Below are positions 18,801-25,733 of a DNA stretch of 63,131 nucleotides, one piece after another. Below the pieces are notes generated by a model. It saw only the letters and a program-made list of their open reading frames with translations. It was not told the DNA's origin and did not search any database. Each line of letters begins with the position of its first letter. Positions within the stretch are counted from its first letter, which is position 1. A program made the position numbers and the translations under genes. The stretch comes from Leptolinea sp. UBA5203 (GTDB lineage Bacteria > Chloroflexota > Anaerolineae > Anaerolineales > Anaerolineaceae), in contig DHVR01000052.1 in the NCBI GenBank assembly GCA_002412765.1, forward strand, positions 1-63,131, written 5' to 3'.

Positions 18801-19064
18801 GGCGGCAATGAAATATTCTAGAAACCTAAAGATATTTTGATCCGCAGCATCCAGAGAATACCAGCATACGGGTAAGGCCAGGTCATCTGCAAAATCCATT
18901 AATAGGGATGTTTTTCCATATCCAGCCGGAGCAGCCACGAGAATTACACGCTTTTCAAGCAGCTCATCCAGTGTGTCAAGCAGACGCTGGCGGGTAACAA
19001 GATTATTGCGCTTCCGGGGAATACTAATCCGTGTTTGAGCCAAATGCAGGGTGTTTGTATCCAT
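15825..19064 (-). CDS. MalT-like ATPase/TPR transcriptional activator with BTAD domain
   Basis: A 1079-residue regulator. An N-terminal STAND-type ATPase domain carries Walker A AAPAGYGKTSLL (about 44-55) and LMLDDYH as Walker B. A long TPR superhelix follows (about 400-780). The C-terminus has a winged helix (about 850-925) and a bacterial transcriptional activation domain (about 930-1079, from YQFDADTFRREI). Proteins of this build respond to a ligand bound by the TPR region. It lies upstream of, and in the same direction as, the 47-residue peptide/DUF5317/NHLP genes, which are plausible targets or ligands. Confidence 0.88.
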   Translation of the reverse strand: MDTNTLHLAQTRISIPRKRNNLVTRQRLLDTLDELLEKRVILVAAPAGYGKTSLLMDFADDLALPVCWYSLDAADQNIFRFLEYFIAAIQHQFPGFGNPTLNLLHSIHQKEADIDSLVTSLVNEVFDQITEHFVLMLDDYHLVEKNVPINQFLSRFLQNVEENCHCIFSSRTLLSLPDLPLLVARGLVGGISFEDLAFKPDEVRDLFLNNHQIVLTDSESRQLCDQTEGWVTGLLLTAQTTIARIQAKDKALKATGVGINDYFELIFNAQSEEIQAFLLYTALLEDYNFDLVIQTIAKVFPELGKKYKSLVDYLLKSNLFIQSVGEDGLSYRYHHLFLEYLQKKLRVEQWDKYQTLQEIIAQFYLEDQQWEKSYQIYKKENRLPDQIHVLQKAGLPLMSSGRFGVLQQWINEIPEDELLKSPELCSLMGTVLSMSGDIKNSLAYLSRALSSLSAEENPSLTARTMIRKAAALRLQGYFSESLSVAQDVLQIVKEDLSLRPIRAEVYKTIGSCQLELGNLQQSQTHLLLALEDFTFLKRENDIAIVSLDLGSVYYLIGEYNSAKKYFQYDVDYWERSGNHAWLANVLNNLSVLQHLGGDIENAIANLEKGLHYARLSNYYRMEASILNGIGDLYADLGAVEEAADLYHQSLEISTRIDVKHMIVYSLSNLAMLSLSKNQKNTTHETVSKARQIAEEINSDFEIHLVDFTEGYLYYKDKEYEKALILFRRANQFFVNNQYNIYVGRNALYTVLTLAALKDMSGLQEILPVLIQTLHIPENQFAILPSGLREYKAVHHVSQMVPEAKSLTLWINSLDEFRQKISTYRRRLRRKTLLVPFAPARLEIITLGEMKVKFNEKWLTSSDWQTQSARDFFFLILSQPHGLTKEEIGLNLWPEDSEQEFKFHFKNAVYRVRHAIGKESILLVDDRYFFNKELDYQFDADTFRREIKAARKAENPQERMNHYQAAINLYRGQYLPAMEADWIMLEREKLHQQFIDSMIEMTRTAFDHGNYTLSIHYAKQTLEIDPCQEEMVRIAMRAQAATGNRGEVARLFKQCEKNLKLELDAPPSDKTRKVYLSLMK

Positions 19065-19182
19065 GAGGATGACCAGTTAGGTTGGTTTTGAATATTTTTC
19101 CAATGTCTGAGTTGTTAATAAAATCCATTCGAACATAACTTAAAACATTATACGGGAAGCCCAGGGTACAAACAAGAAAATC

Positions 19183-19218
19183 AAAAAGCCAATCTTGATG
19201 GTAAAGATTGGCTTTTTT
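19183..19218 (-). terminator. Terminator of the histidine operon
   Basis: A 13-bp stem (AAAAGCCAATCTT / AAGATTGGCTTTT) with a 7-nt loop and T tracts on both sides lies just after hisE. It ends the minus-strand his transcript; its symmetry would also stop plus-strand readthrough. Confidence 0.92.
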
Positions 19219-19220
19219 GA

Positions 19221-19505
19221 TTAGTGGCTTGGGCTATGACGCATTTGTAATTCTTTTTCAACGGCATCCAGTGGAATCTCCTTTGACACCATTAAAACCA
19301 TCAGGTGGTAAAAAAGATCTGCTATTTCTTCAACTGTACGCTGCATTCCTTGTTGATTGGCTGCCAGGATGACTTCAATGGCTTCTTCGCCAACTTTCTT
19401 GCTGATTTCTTCCATGCCTGCCTCGAATAAGGAACAGGTGTAGGAATTAGGTTGCGGATTGTTTTTTCTTTCCGCGATGATTTCATATAATTCGGGTAAA
19501 TTCAT
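19221..19505 (-). CDS. hisE: Phosphoribosyl-ATP pyrophosphatase
   Basis: A 94-residue MazG-fold enzyme for the second histidine step, hydrolysing PR-ATP to PR-AMP. KKVGEEAIEVILAA and EEIADLFYHLMVLM carry the acidic Mg2+ ligands. Last gene of the his operon, two bases after the hisI stop and directly before the operon terminator. HisI and HisE are separate here, not fused as in enterobacteria. Confidence 0.96.
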   Translation of the reverse strand: MNLPELYEIIAERKNNPQPNSYTCSLFEAGMEEISKKVGEEAIEVILAANQQGMQRTVEEIADLFYHLMVLMVSKEIPLDAVEKELQMRHSPSH

Positions 19506-19507
19506 GG

Positions 19508-19864
19508 TTATCCTCCAGAAGCGGGGTTGGATTGTATGGGATCAGTGAAAAAACAGGTTTCAGTGCCCGTATGGCAGGCAGGTCCTTCTTTACGTACCAG
19601 CACCAGCAGTGTATCATAATCACAGTCCGGTGTTATGCTGAGTATTTGTTGTGTGTTTCCTGATGTTTCTCCTTTATGCCATAAACTCTGTCTGCTGCGG
19701 GACCAAAATATGGTTTCTCCCTTTTGCAAACTCATTTCCAGGGATTGGCGGTTCATATAGGCCAGCATTAAAACGTCACGGGTTTGCTCATCCTGAATAA
19801 TGGCTGGGATCAGACCTTGACTGTCAAATTTCAATTGATTTAGTATATTTTCCTGGTTCATCAT
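19508..19864 (-). CDS. hisI: Phosphoribosyl-AMP cyclohydrolase
   Basis: A 118-residue enzyme opening the PR-AMP ring. FWSRSRQSLWHKGETSGN and the metal-binding CDYDTLLVLVRKEGPACH are intact. I start at the ATG-ATG pair at 19864, preceded by AAAGGA; an upstream in-frame ATG at 19897 has no such site. It is separated from hisF by an acetyltransferase gene on the opposite strand, so transcription must cross that gene or use its own promoter. Confidence 0.95.
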   Translation of the reverse strand: MMNQENILNQLKFDSQGLIPAIIQDEQTRDVLMLAYMNRQSLEMSLQKGETIFWSRSRQSLWHKGETSGNTQQILSITPDCDYDTLLVLVRKEGPACHTGTETCFFTDPIQSNPASGG

Positions 19865-19889
19865 TTTTCCTTTATCAAGGAGGTTAAGG

Positions 19890-20342
19890 TTGGTCATAGA
19901 ACTTCAATACAAGCCAGTCGATAGTTCCATGCTGCCTGATATCGCGGATCTTTGTGGTCAATTAGGGTATCCCATCAGTTACGATCAACTTGCTTCACAA
20001 GTACAGAATATTTTATCCCATACAGATCATTTCCTATGGGCCGCCCAGGTGGATGGCGTGGCACACGGCTGGGTGCATGCTCAAGTCATTGACGGGCTCA
20101 CTTCACCCCGTTGTGTAGAAGTGGCAGGCTTGATCGTGGATGAAACTTATCGAAAGCATGGCATCGGGCGAGCGTTGATGACTTTGGTTGAAACCTGGGC
20201 AGCCGATCAAGGTATTTCCTCAATTTATTTGCGTTCCAATATCATCCGCAAGGAAGCCCATCGCTTTTATGAAAGCATCGGCTATGAAAGCATTAAGCAG
20301 CAGCTTACATTTCGAAAAAACCTTCCATCTCGAAGCGGATAG
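19890..20342 (+). CDS. GNAT family N-acetyltransferase, antisense within the his operon
   Basis: A 150-residue acetyl-CoA-dependent acetyltransferase. EVAGLIVDETYRKHGIGRAL contains the acetyl-CoA pyrophosphate-binding loop (R-x-x-G-I-G-R); NIIRKEAHRFYESIGY is the C-terminal GNAT motif. The start is TTG 19890, with a perfect AAGGAGG six bases upstream. It is the only plus-strand gene between hisI and hisF, divergent from hisI and overlapping the end of hisF by 38 bp. Substrate not evident. Confidence 0.88.
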   Translation: MVIELQYKPVDSSMLPDIADLCGQLGYPISYDQLASQVQNILSHTDHFLWAAQVDGVAHGWVHAQVIDGLTSPRCVEVAGLIVDETYRKHGIGRALMTLVETWAADQGISSIYLRSNIIRKEAHRFYESIGYESIKQQLTFRKNLPSRSG

Positions 20343-21087
20343 GCACTTTCTCCTCTTGCAAGTATCGTTTCAAATCAGCGATCATTAGTTTACCATCATG
20401 AAATAAGGATGCCGCCAGAGCTGCATCTGCTTTGGTTTGCATAAAAACATCCCGAAAATCCTGCATGGTTCCGGCGCCGCCCGAAGCAATCACCGGAATT
20501 TGTACTCTGGAAGTAATCGCCTGGGTGAGCGGCAGATCAAAACCAGCCATGGTGCCATCGGCGTCAATGCTGGTCAGCAATAACTCGCCAGCCCCGAATT
20601 GCTGGGCATTAATGGCCCATTCCACGGCATCCAATCCGGTGGGAGTCCTTCCGCCGTGGGTGTAAACCTCCCACTTTTGATCTCCGATGGATTTGGCATC
20701 AATGGCGACGACGATACATTGGTTGCCAAATTGGCGGGAAGCTTCTTTCAACAGCAAGGGATTTTGTACTGCGGTGGTATTGATACTAACCTTGTCCGCG
20801 CCAGCCTGCAAGGTGCGCTGTACGTCTTCTACCTTCCGTATGCCGCCGCCCACGGTCAAGGGAATAAAAACTTCACGGGCAACTTTTTCCACCATGTGCA
20901 AGGAAGTGTTTCTGGCCTCGGGTGTGGCGGAAATATCCAGGAAAACCAGTTCATCGGCTCCGGCGTCCATATAAATTTTTGCCTGGGTGACCGGGTCGCC
21001 GGCATCGCGCAGATTCTGGAAGTGAATGCCTTTGACTATACGGCCATCGGCGATATCCATGCAGGGAATGATGCGTTTGGCGTGCAT
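20305..21087 (-). CDS. hisF: Imidazole glycerol phosphate synthase, cyclase subunit
   Basis: A 260-residue TIM barrel that forms IGP and AICAR from PRFAR using ammonia delivered by HisH. The N-terminal catalytic Asp is in IIPCMDIADGRIVKG; the second is in SIDADGTMAGFD. TVGGGIR and ASGGAGT bind phosphate. Starts three bases after hisA ends. Its 3' end overlaps the convergent acetyltransferase gene. Confidence 0.97.
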   Translation of the reverse strand: MHAKRIIPCMDIADGRIVKGIHFQNLRDAGDPVTQAKIYMDAGADELVFLDISATPEARNTSLHMVEKVAREVFIPLTVGGGIRKVEDVQRTLQAGADKVSINTTAVQNPLLLKEASRQFGNQCIVVAIDAKSIGDQKWEVYTHGGRTPTGLDAVEWAINAQQFGAGELLLTSIDADGTMAGFDLPLTQAITSRVQIPVIASGGAGTMQDFRDVFMQTKADAALAASLFHDGKLMIADLKRYLQEEKVPIRFEMEGFFEM

Positions 21088-21089
21088 GA

Positions 21090-21863
21090 TTAGTTACCTC
21101 CCAGGGAATTAATGTAATATCTCAATTCATCCACGCTAATTTTTTCTTCATAAAGGGCTTTTCCAACAATAACGCCGGCCAACACATGATCGTTCGCCTG
21201 GCGTACGTCATCAATTGTCTCTACACCGCCGGAAACAATCACCGACAAGCCGGACTCCTGAGCCAATTCATGGGTGGCTTTCAAATTGGGCCCATTCAAC
21301 AGCCCATCCTTGGCGATGTCAGTATGAATCAGCCATTTTAGCCCTTGATCCGCTAACTGTTTGGCAAAGGGAATTACTTTTAGGGGGGTGCTTTCCTGCC
21401 AGCCGTGGGTTTGAACCATTCCATTGCGGGTGTCCAGACTGACGGCAATCCGTTCAGATCCCCATACTTTTAAGGCTTGGGCCAGAAAATCCGGCTGCTG
21501 GGTGACAATGGTTCCCAGAATGACGCGCTGCACGCCCATTTGCATGGCTCGTTCAATGATTTGCATGGAACGGATGCCCCCACCAAATTGAATCTGAGTG
21601 CCTAACTTTTGCGTTACGGATAAGATATCTTGCAGCGCTTCCTGACTGGCTTGATCTTCAGATGAGAAGGCGCCATCCAGATTAATGACATGCAGCCAAG
21701 GGGTGCCGGTAGATATCCAGCGTTCGGCAGTTTCAGCCGGGGTATTTTTGTATTGAGTTTGCCGGTTGAGATCGCCTTGCATCAAGCGGACGACCTGTCC
21801 ACCGCGCAAATCGATTGCCGGAAGGACGGTGAAGGAGTTATTCAGAGATTGGGGTTGGTTCAT
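21090..21863 (-). CDS. hisA: ProFAR isomerase (HisA)
   Basis: A 257-residue TIM barrel isomerising ProFAR to PRFAR, paralogous to HisF. VLPAIDLRGGQVVRLMQGD has the catalytic Asp; HTDIAKDGLLNG has the second. FGGGIRS and VSGGVET bind phosphate. I start at ATG 21863; the longer frame to 21950 would run through the preceding lipoprotein gene. The two genes still overlap by 26 bp. Confidence 0.96.
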   Translation of the reverse strand: MNQPQSLNNSFTVLPAIDLRGGQVVRLMQGDLNRQTQYKNTPAETAERWISTGTPWLHVINLDGAFSSEDQASQEALQDILSVTQKLGTQIQFGGGIRSMQIIERAMQMGVQRVILGTIVTQQPDFLAQALKVWGSERIAVSLDTRNGMVQTHGWQESTPLKVIPFAKQLADQGLKWLIHTDIAKDGLLNGPNLKATHELAQESGLSVIVSGGVETIDDVRQANDHVLAGVIVGKALYEEKISVDELRYYINSLGGN

Positions 21864-22893
21864 TGGTTTTAATTTCCTTTGGAAGGCAATATTCGATGTA
21901 ACTCTCTGCGTCCCGCGCACCACACACGCTGCGCTGGGTCTGGTCTTCATGCCAGATCGTACCTCGAAATAGTTGTCCCGTATTACTTAGCTGCAAAAAC
22001 AGGGGCGTTCCGCCCACTCTTTGATTGGGTTTTCCATATAAGCCATCCAGAATAAGCTGATCCGATGCGGTTTTGCCGCTAATCAGATTCAACTGTCCGA
22101 AGGTGTTGTAAAAGTAACCATGTGTCCATCGGTCACTGGTTTCAAAGGCAAAGGTGATGGGTGTTTGCGGATTATTAAGAAATGGATCATTGACCAGCCA
22201 ACTGCCATTCCAGCCCAGTTGCTCAGGAGGAATGGTGCCTTCGACCTGAATTTGAGACCAGAGCGGTTTTTCAAATCGCTCGCCGCGGTCATTCACGAGA
22301 TTCCAGATAGCGATTTGATAGCCATGATCATTGGGGGACTGAACCATAATACTGATATCCACTATCTCACCGGGTTTGACCTCCGCCAGCGGTTCGGGCC
22401 ATGAACCGATGTTCCATCCCAGGTCTGTATCGACAGAGTAAAACATCAATTTACCATTCATCGGACCGCTGTATGTATTTTCCTTGGCGTGTACGATGAG
22501 ATAATCCCTGTTCCAGGTGGAGGTACCGGTATTTTCTACTCGCCAGGTTTTGATGAACAACGTAGCTGGTTTAAGGATGCTGCCATCCGGGTAGGTGACG
22601 TCCTGAATAACTGTCATCCTGTCCTCTTTGGAAACTTTCAGCTTGTCTACTTCAAAAGGGGTGGGTGTGCTTTCAATGCGGACAGTTGGTGTATGTGTTG
22701 GCTGAGGACTCTTGGATGGAATCAGCGTGGCAGAAGGCTGCCGGGTGTTGGTGGCTTGCACCGTAGCAGTAAAGGGTGCATCGGTCACATTGGATTGCGC
22801 CTGATATTCCGGAGCATGGGTGGCTGGCAACACACAAGCCGCAGAGATTGTCAGCAGGAAACCAAGAACAGGAAAAGACAGTTTCTTTTTCAT
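21838..22893 (-). CDS. Lipoprotein with NBR1-like Ig domain
   Basis: A 351-residue exported protein. A signal peptide ends in a lipobox-like ISAAC (Cys about 20). A Thr/Pro/Ser-rich linker (about 30-80) follows. Then an NBR1-like Ig domain: FIKTWRVENTGTSTWNRDY, VKPGEIVDISIMVQSP and GYQIAIWNLVND. Such domains are common in Chloroflexota surface proteins of unknown role. It lies inside the his operon between hisH and hisA and overlaps hisA, so it is co-transcribed though unrelated to the pathway. Confidence 0.8.
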   Translation of the reverse strand: MKKKLSFPVLGFLLTISAACVLPATHAPEYQAQSNVTDAPFTATVQATNTRQPSATLIPSKSPQPTHTPTVRIESTPTPFEVDKLKVSKEDRMTVIQDVTYPDGSILKPATLFIKTWRVENTGTSTWNRDYLIVHAKENTYSGPMNGKLMFYSVDTDLGWNIGSWPEPLAEVKPGEIVDISIMVQSPNDHGYQIAIWNLVNDRGERFEKPLWSQIQVEGTIPPEQLGWNGSWLVNDPFLNNPQTPITFAFETSDRWTHGYFYNTFGQLNLISGKTASDQLILDGLYGKPNQRVGGTPLFLQLSNTGQLFRGTIWHEDQTQRSVCGARDAESYIEYCLPKEIKTNEPTPISE

Positions 22894-22903
22894 AGACTTA
22901 ATT

Positions 22904-23524
22904 TTACATCGACATGAAGTTGGATAATAGTTTTAAGCCAACTTTGTGCGATTTTTCAGGATGAAATTGCACACCGACTACGTTCTCCCGGCGTACAGCG
23001 CTGGCGTACTTGATTCCATATTCCGTGGTGGCACTGATATCCTGACTGGAATCCGGCGCACAGTAATAGGCATGATTGAAATAGACATAGGATTGTTGCG
23101 GTAAACCCCGAAAGAGAGGGTCGGTTTCGTCTTCGATCTGGAAGGTATTCCAGCCGGTTTGCGGGATGGTCAGGGTTTTTGAATCGGGAAAGCGTTTGAC
23201 CGTTCCGGGCAGGATGCCCAGACCGGGATGCAGGCCGTTTTCTTCCCCCTGATCCAGCAGAACCTGCATACCCACGCAGATGCCCAGAATGGGAATTTGT
23301 TTTTTGATCACACCTAAAACAGCCTCCTGTAGGCCGGTTTGCTGCAATCCTTGCATAAAAGCCGCGAAGGCGCCCACGCCGGGCATGACCACTCGCCGGC
23401 TGCTGAGAATTTCATCGGCGTTCTGCGTGATTTTTACCTGGTAGCCCAGAAAAGATAGGGCATTATAAACAGAATATAAGTTGCCTGTATTGCCATTGAC
23501 GATGACGGCATCCATTCCCTGCAT
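22904..23524 (-). CDS. hisH: Imidazole glycerol phosphate synthase, glutamine amidotransferase subunit
   Basis: A 206-residue class I amidotransferase that feeds ammonia to HisF. The nucleophile Cys is in LGICVGMQVL, and the catalytic His/Glu are in VQFHPEKS. NGNTGNLYSVYNAL is the family N-terminus. ATG 23524 comes directly after the hisB stop; a second Met three codons later is also possible. Confidence 0.96.
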   Translation of the reverse strand: MQGMDAVIVNGNTGNLYSVYNALSFLGYQVKITQNADEILSSRRVVMPGVGAFAAFMQGLQQTGLQEAVLGVIKKQIPILGICVGMQVLLDQGEENGLHPGLGILPGTVKRFPDSKTLTIPQTGWNTFQIEDETDPLFRGLPQQSYVYFNHAYYCAPDSSQDISATTEYGIKYASAVRRENVVGVQFHPEKSHKVGLKLLSNFMSM

Positions 23525-23526
23525 GA

Positions 23527-24621
23527 TTACAGCACCCCTTTAGATGAAGGGATTTGCTGTAAGCGGCGCGGATCCCGCTGGGCGGCAGCATCCAGTGCTC
23601 TGGCGAAGGCTTTAAAGATGGCTTCAATTTGATGATGGTCATCTAATCCGTAAGGAACATGGATATGCAGATTGCAGGCGGCCTGGACGCTCAGGGATTC
23701 GAAAAAGTGGCGGAAGAGGGAGACAGGAATTCCGCCTACTTCGGCCTGATGCCAGGTACATTCAAAAATGCAATAAGCCCGGCCTGAAAAATCGAGAGTC
23801 ACTTCGGCCAGGCTCTCGTCCATGGGGACGCGTGCAGAAGCACAACGGCGAATGCCTTTGCGGTCACCCAGTGCTTGCAGGATTAATTTACCCAGCACGA
23901 TGCCGATGTCTTCCATTGTATGATGAATATCCACAGCCAGATCCCCATCCGCCTGGATAGCGAGGTCCACCATGCCATGGACGGCGATTTGCTGCAGCAT
24001 GTGATCCAAAAAGGGAATACCACTGGTGAGATGATGCCTGCCGCTGCCATCCAGATTAATTTTTCCAACTATGCTGGTTTCGGCGGTCTTGCGTTCCATC
24101 TGAGCGGTACGGTCCACTTGAGCCGGCTGTTTGAACAGCTCCTGAACTTCCCCCAGTGTTTGCTGGGGATATAGGCGTTGGATGATCCGCAATGTCATCG
24201 ACAGAACATCGTCGTGCTGGGCAGTATAGAGAGTTGGGGAAACGGGATCACCTTCAAACCAATCCAGCGGCTTTCTTCCTGCTGCAGACCATAAGCTCGC
24301 TTCTGCATCCGCGGATGCCAGGATGGCTTGTGGATTGGCACTTTTCAGCCAGGTGATCCACTCCGTTTGTTTTAACTGCTCCTGTAAGGCCTGGGTTGAA
24401 CAGCCGGGGAGCAGAAGTAAATCGAACTCAGAGAGATCCTCGGGTGTGCTATCAGCATGCACTACTCTTCCGCTGCGGTCAATCAGAGGGGTTTCCCGTG
24501 AGACCAACTTTGGAAAAAAATCGGTTTGCTGCTGCTGCAAGGCAGCCAAACGTAACGGCTCCTGCATGGCGGCTACATCCATGGCGGAAAAGCCTTCATA
24601 TAATAGAATGGCAATTTTCAT
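23527..24621 (-). CDS. hisB: DJ-1/PfpI-like domain fused to imidazoleglycerol-phosphate dehydratase
   Basis: A 364-residue fusion. Residues about 173-364 form a complete HisB: R-K-T-ETSI, GIPFLDHML, DIHHTMEDIGI, and later RHFFESL and DDHHQIEAIFKAFARAL with the metal-binding His/Glu. Residues 1-165 resemble a DJ-1/PfpI (ThiJ) fold: MKIAILLYEGFSAMDVAAMQEPL and FDLLLLPG. Where active DJ-1 proteins have a nucleophilic-elbow Cys, this one has ILASADAEASL, so no catalytic Cys remains. No frameshift is seen. Dehydratase function is firm; the role of the extra domain is unknown. Confidence 0.92.
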   Translation of the reverse strand: MKIAILLYEGFSAMDVAAMQEPLRLAALQQQQTDFFPKLVSRETPLIDRSGRVVHADSTPEDLSEFDLLLLPGCSTQALQEQLKQTEWITWLKSANPQAILASADAEASLWSAAGRKPLDWFEGDPVSPTLYTAQHDDVLSMTLRIIQRLYPQQTLGEVQELFKQPAQVDRTAQMERKTAETSIVGKINLDGSGRHHLTSGIPFLDHMLQQIAVHGMVDLAIQADGDLAVDIHHTMEDIGIVLGKLILQALGDRKGIRRCASARVPMDESLAEVTLDFSGRAYCIFECTWHQAEVGGIPVSLFRHFFESLSVQAACNLHIHVPYGLDDHHQIEAIFKAFARALDAAAQRDPRRLQQIPSSKGVL

Positions 24622-25733
24622 ACATTCCCTCCAGTGGAAAGGTTATCTTCCAATGCCTTAAGGATGAGGTCGTTTTGCCAGGGCTTCATGATGCTGATGC
24701 GCAAGGATTGCGGGCAATTGGGTTCATCATAGGCACGTACCAGGATGCCTTTTTGTCGCAAAGCAGCGGCGATAATTTTTACGGAAGCCTGTTTAAACTG
24801 GCAGAGCAGGAAATTGGTCTGCGAAGGAACAACAGCTACTCCCGGTAAGGCAGCAATAGCCGCTGCCATGCGCTCTCTTTCGCTGGATATTTGCTGCAGG
24901 ACGGTTTTATAGTAAGGCAAATCGGTCAAACAGGCTGCTGCTGCAGCTTGCGCTGCACAATTAACATTATACGGCTGTTTGACTTTCCACAGGATGGGCA
25001 TCAACCAGGCTGGAAAAACGCCATAGCCGACCCGCAGACCGGCCAATCCTGCCCATTTACTGAAGGTACGAAGGACAATCAGGTTGTCCACCTGGGTTAC
25101 CCAGGGAATGCAGCTTTGCGAGGCGCCAAAATCAGCCTGGCTGCCTGAAAATTCAATGTAGGCTTCATCCACAACCAGCATGATGGGAAGATCCAATAAT
25201 AGCTTGATCTGTTCTTTGGGGATTAGGGTACCATCCGGATTGTTCGGAGTGGTGAGAAAAACCAGTTTACATTCTGGCCGGCTGGCGGCTGCAAGTAGGG
25301 CAGGCAGGTCAATGGAAAAATCAGGGCGGCGGGGAATTTCCAGCACGGCTGCGCGGGTCAGTTCGGCATGCAGTTTGTACATGGCAAAGGTGGGGGGCAG
25401 GTCAATCAGCGTGTCACCGGGGTCCAGAAACAGGCGCATGATGATATCGATTAATTCATCGGCGCCATTGCCTACCATGATCTGATCCGCGGGGGCACCG
25501 GTGAATTGACTTAACTGGCTGCATAAAGCCACGGCACCCGGATCCGGATAAAGATGGGGCGCAATGGAGTGGAGCAAGGCTTCGGCTGCTTTTGGAGATG
25601 CTCCGTAAGGGTTTTCATTGGCATCTGCCTTGATGATTTGATCCGCCGGAATGCCGATTTGACCTGCCAGCACCTCTATGGGAATCGCGGGTTGATAGGC
25701 TTGAATGGAATCCAGATAACTTGCAGCTTTCAT
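24618..25733 (-). CDS. hisC: Histidinol-phosphate aminotransferase
   Basis: A 371-residue fold-type I PLP enzyme. ANENPYGASP is near the N-terminus. VGNGADELID, TTPNNPDGTL and VVDEAYIEFSG follow. The PLP-lysine region is LRTFSKWAGLAGLRVGYG, and the C-terminal substrate-binding Arg is in QSLRISI. It overlaps both neighbours by ATGA-type four-base junctions, indicating tight coupling. Confidence 0.96.
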   Translation of the reverse strand: MKAASYLDSIQAYQPAIPIEVLAGQIGIPADQIIKADANENPYGASPKAAEALLHSIAPHLYPDPGAVALCSQLSQFTGAPADQIMVGNGADELIDIIMRLFLDPGDTLIDLPPTFAMYKLHAELTRAAVLEIPRRPDFSIDLPALLAAASRPECKLVFLTTPNNPDGTLIPKEQIKLLLDLPIMLVVDEAYIEFSGSQADFGASQSCIPWVTQVDNLIVLRTFSKWAGLAGLRVGYGVFPAWLMPILWKVKQPYNVNCAAQAAAAACLTDLPYYKTVLQQISSERERMAAAIAALPGVAVVPSQTNFLLCQFKQASVKIIAAALRQKGILVRAYDEPNCPQSLRISIMKPWQNDLILKALEDNLSTGGNV

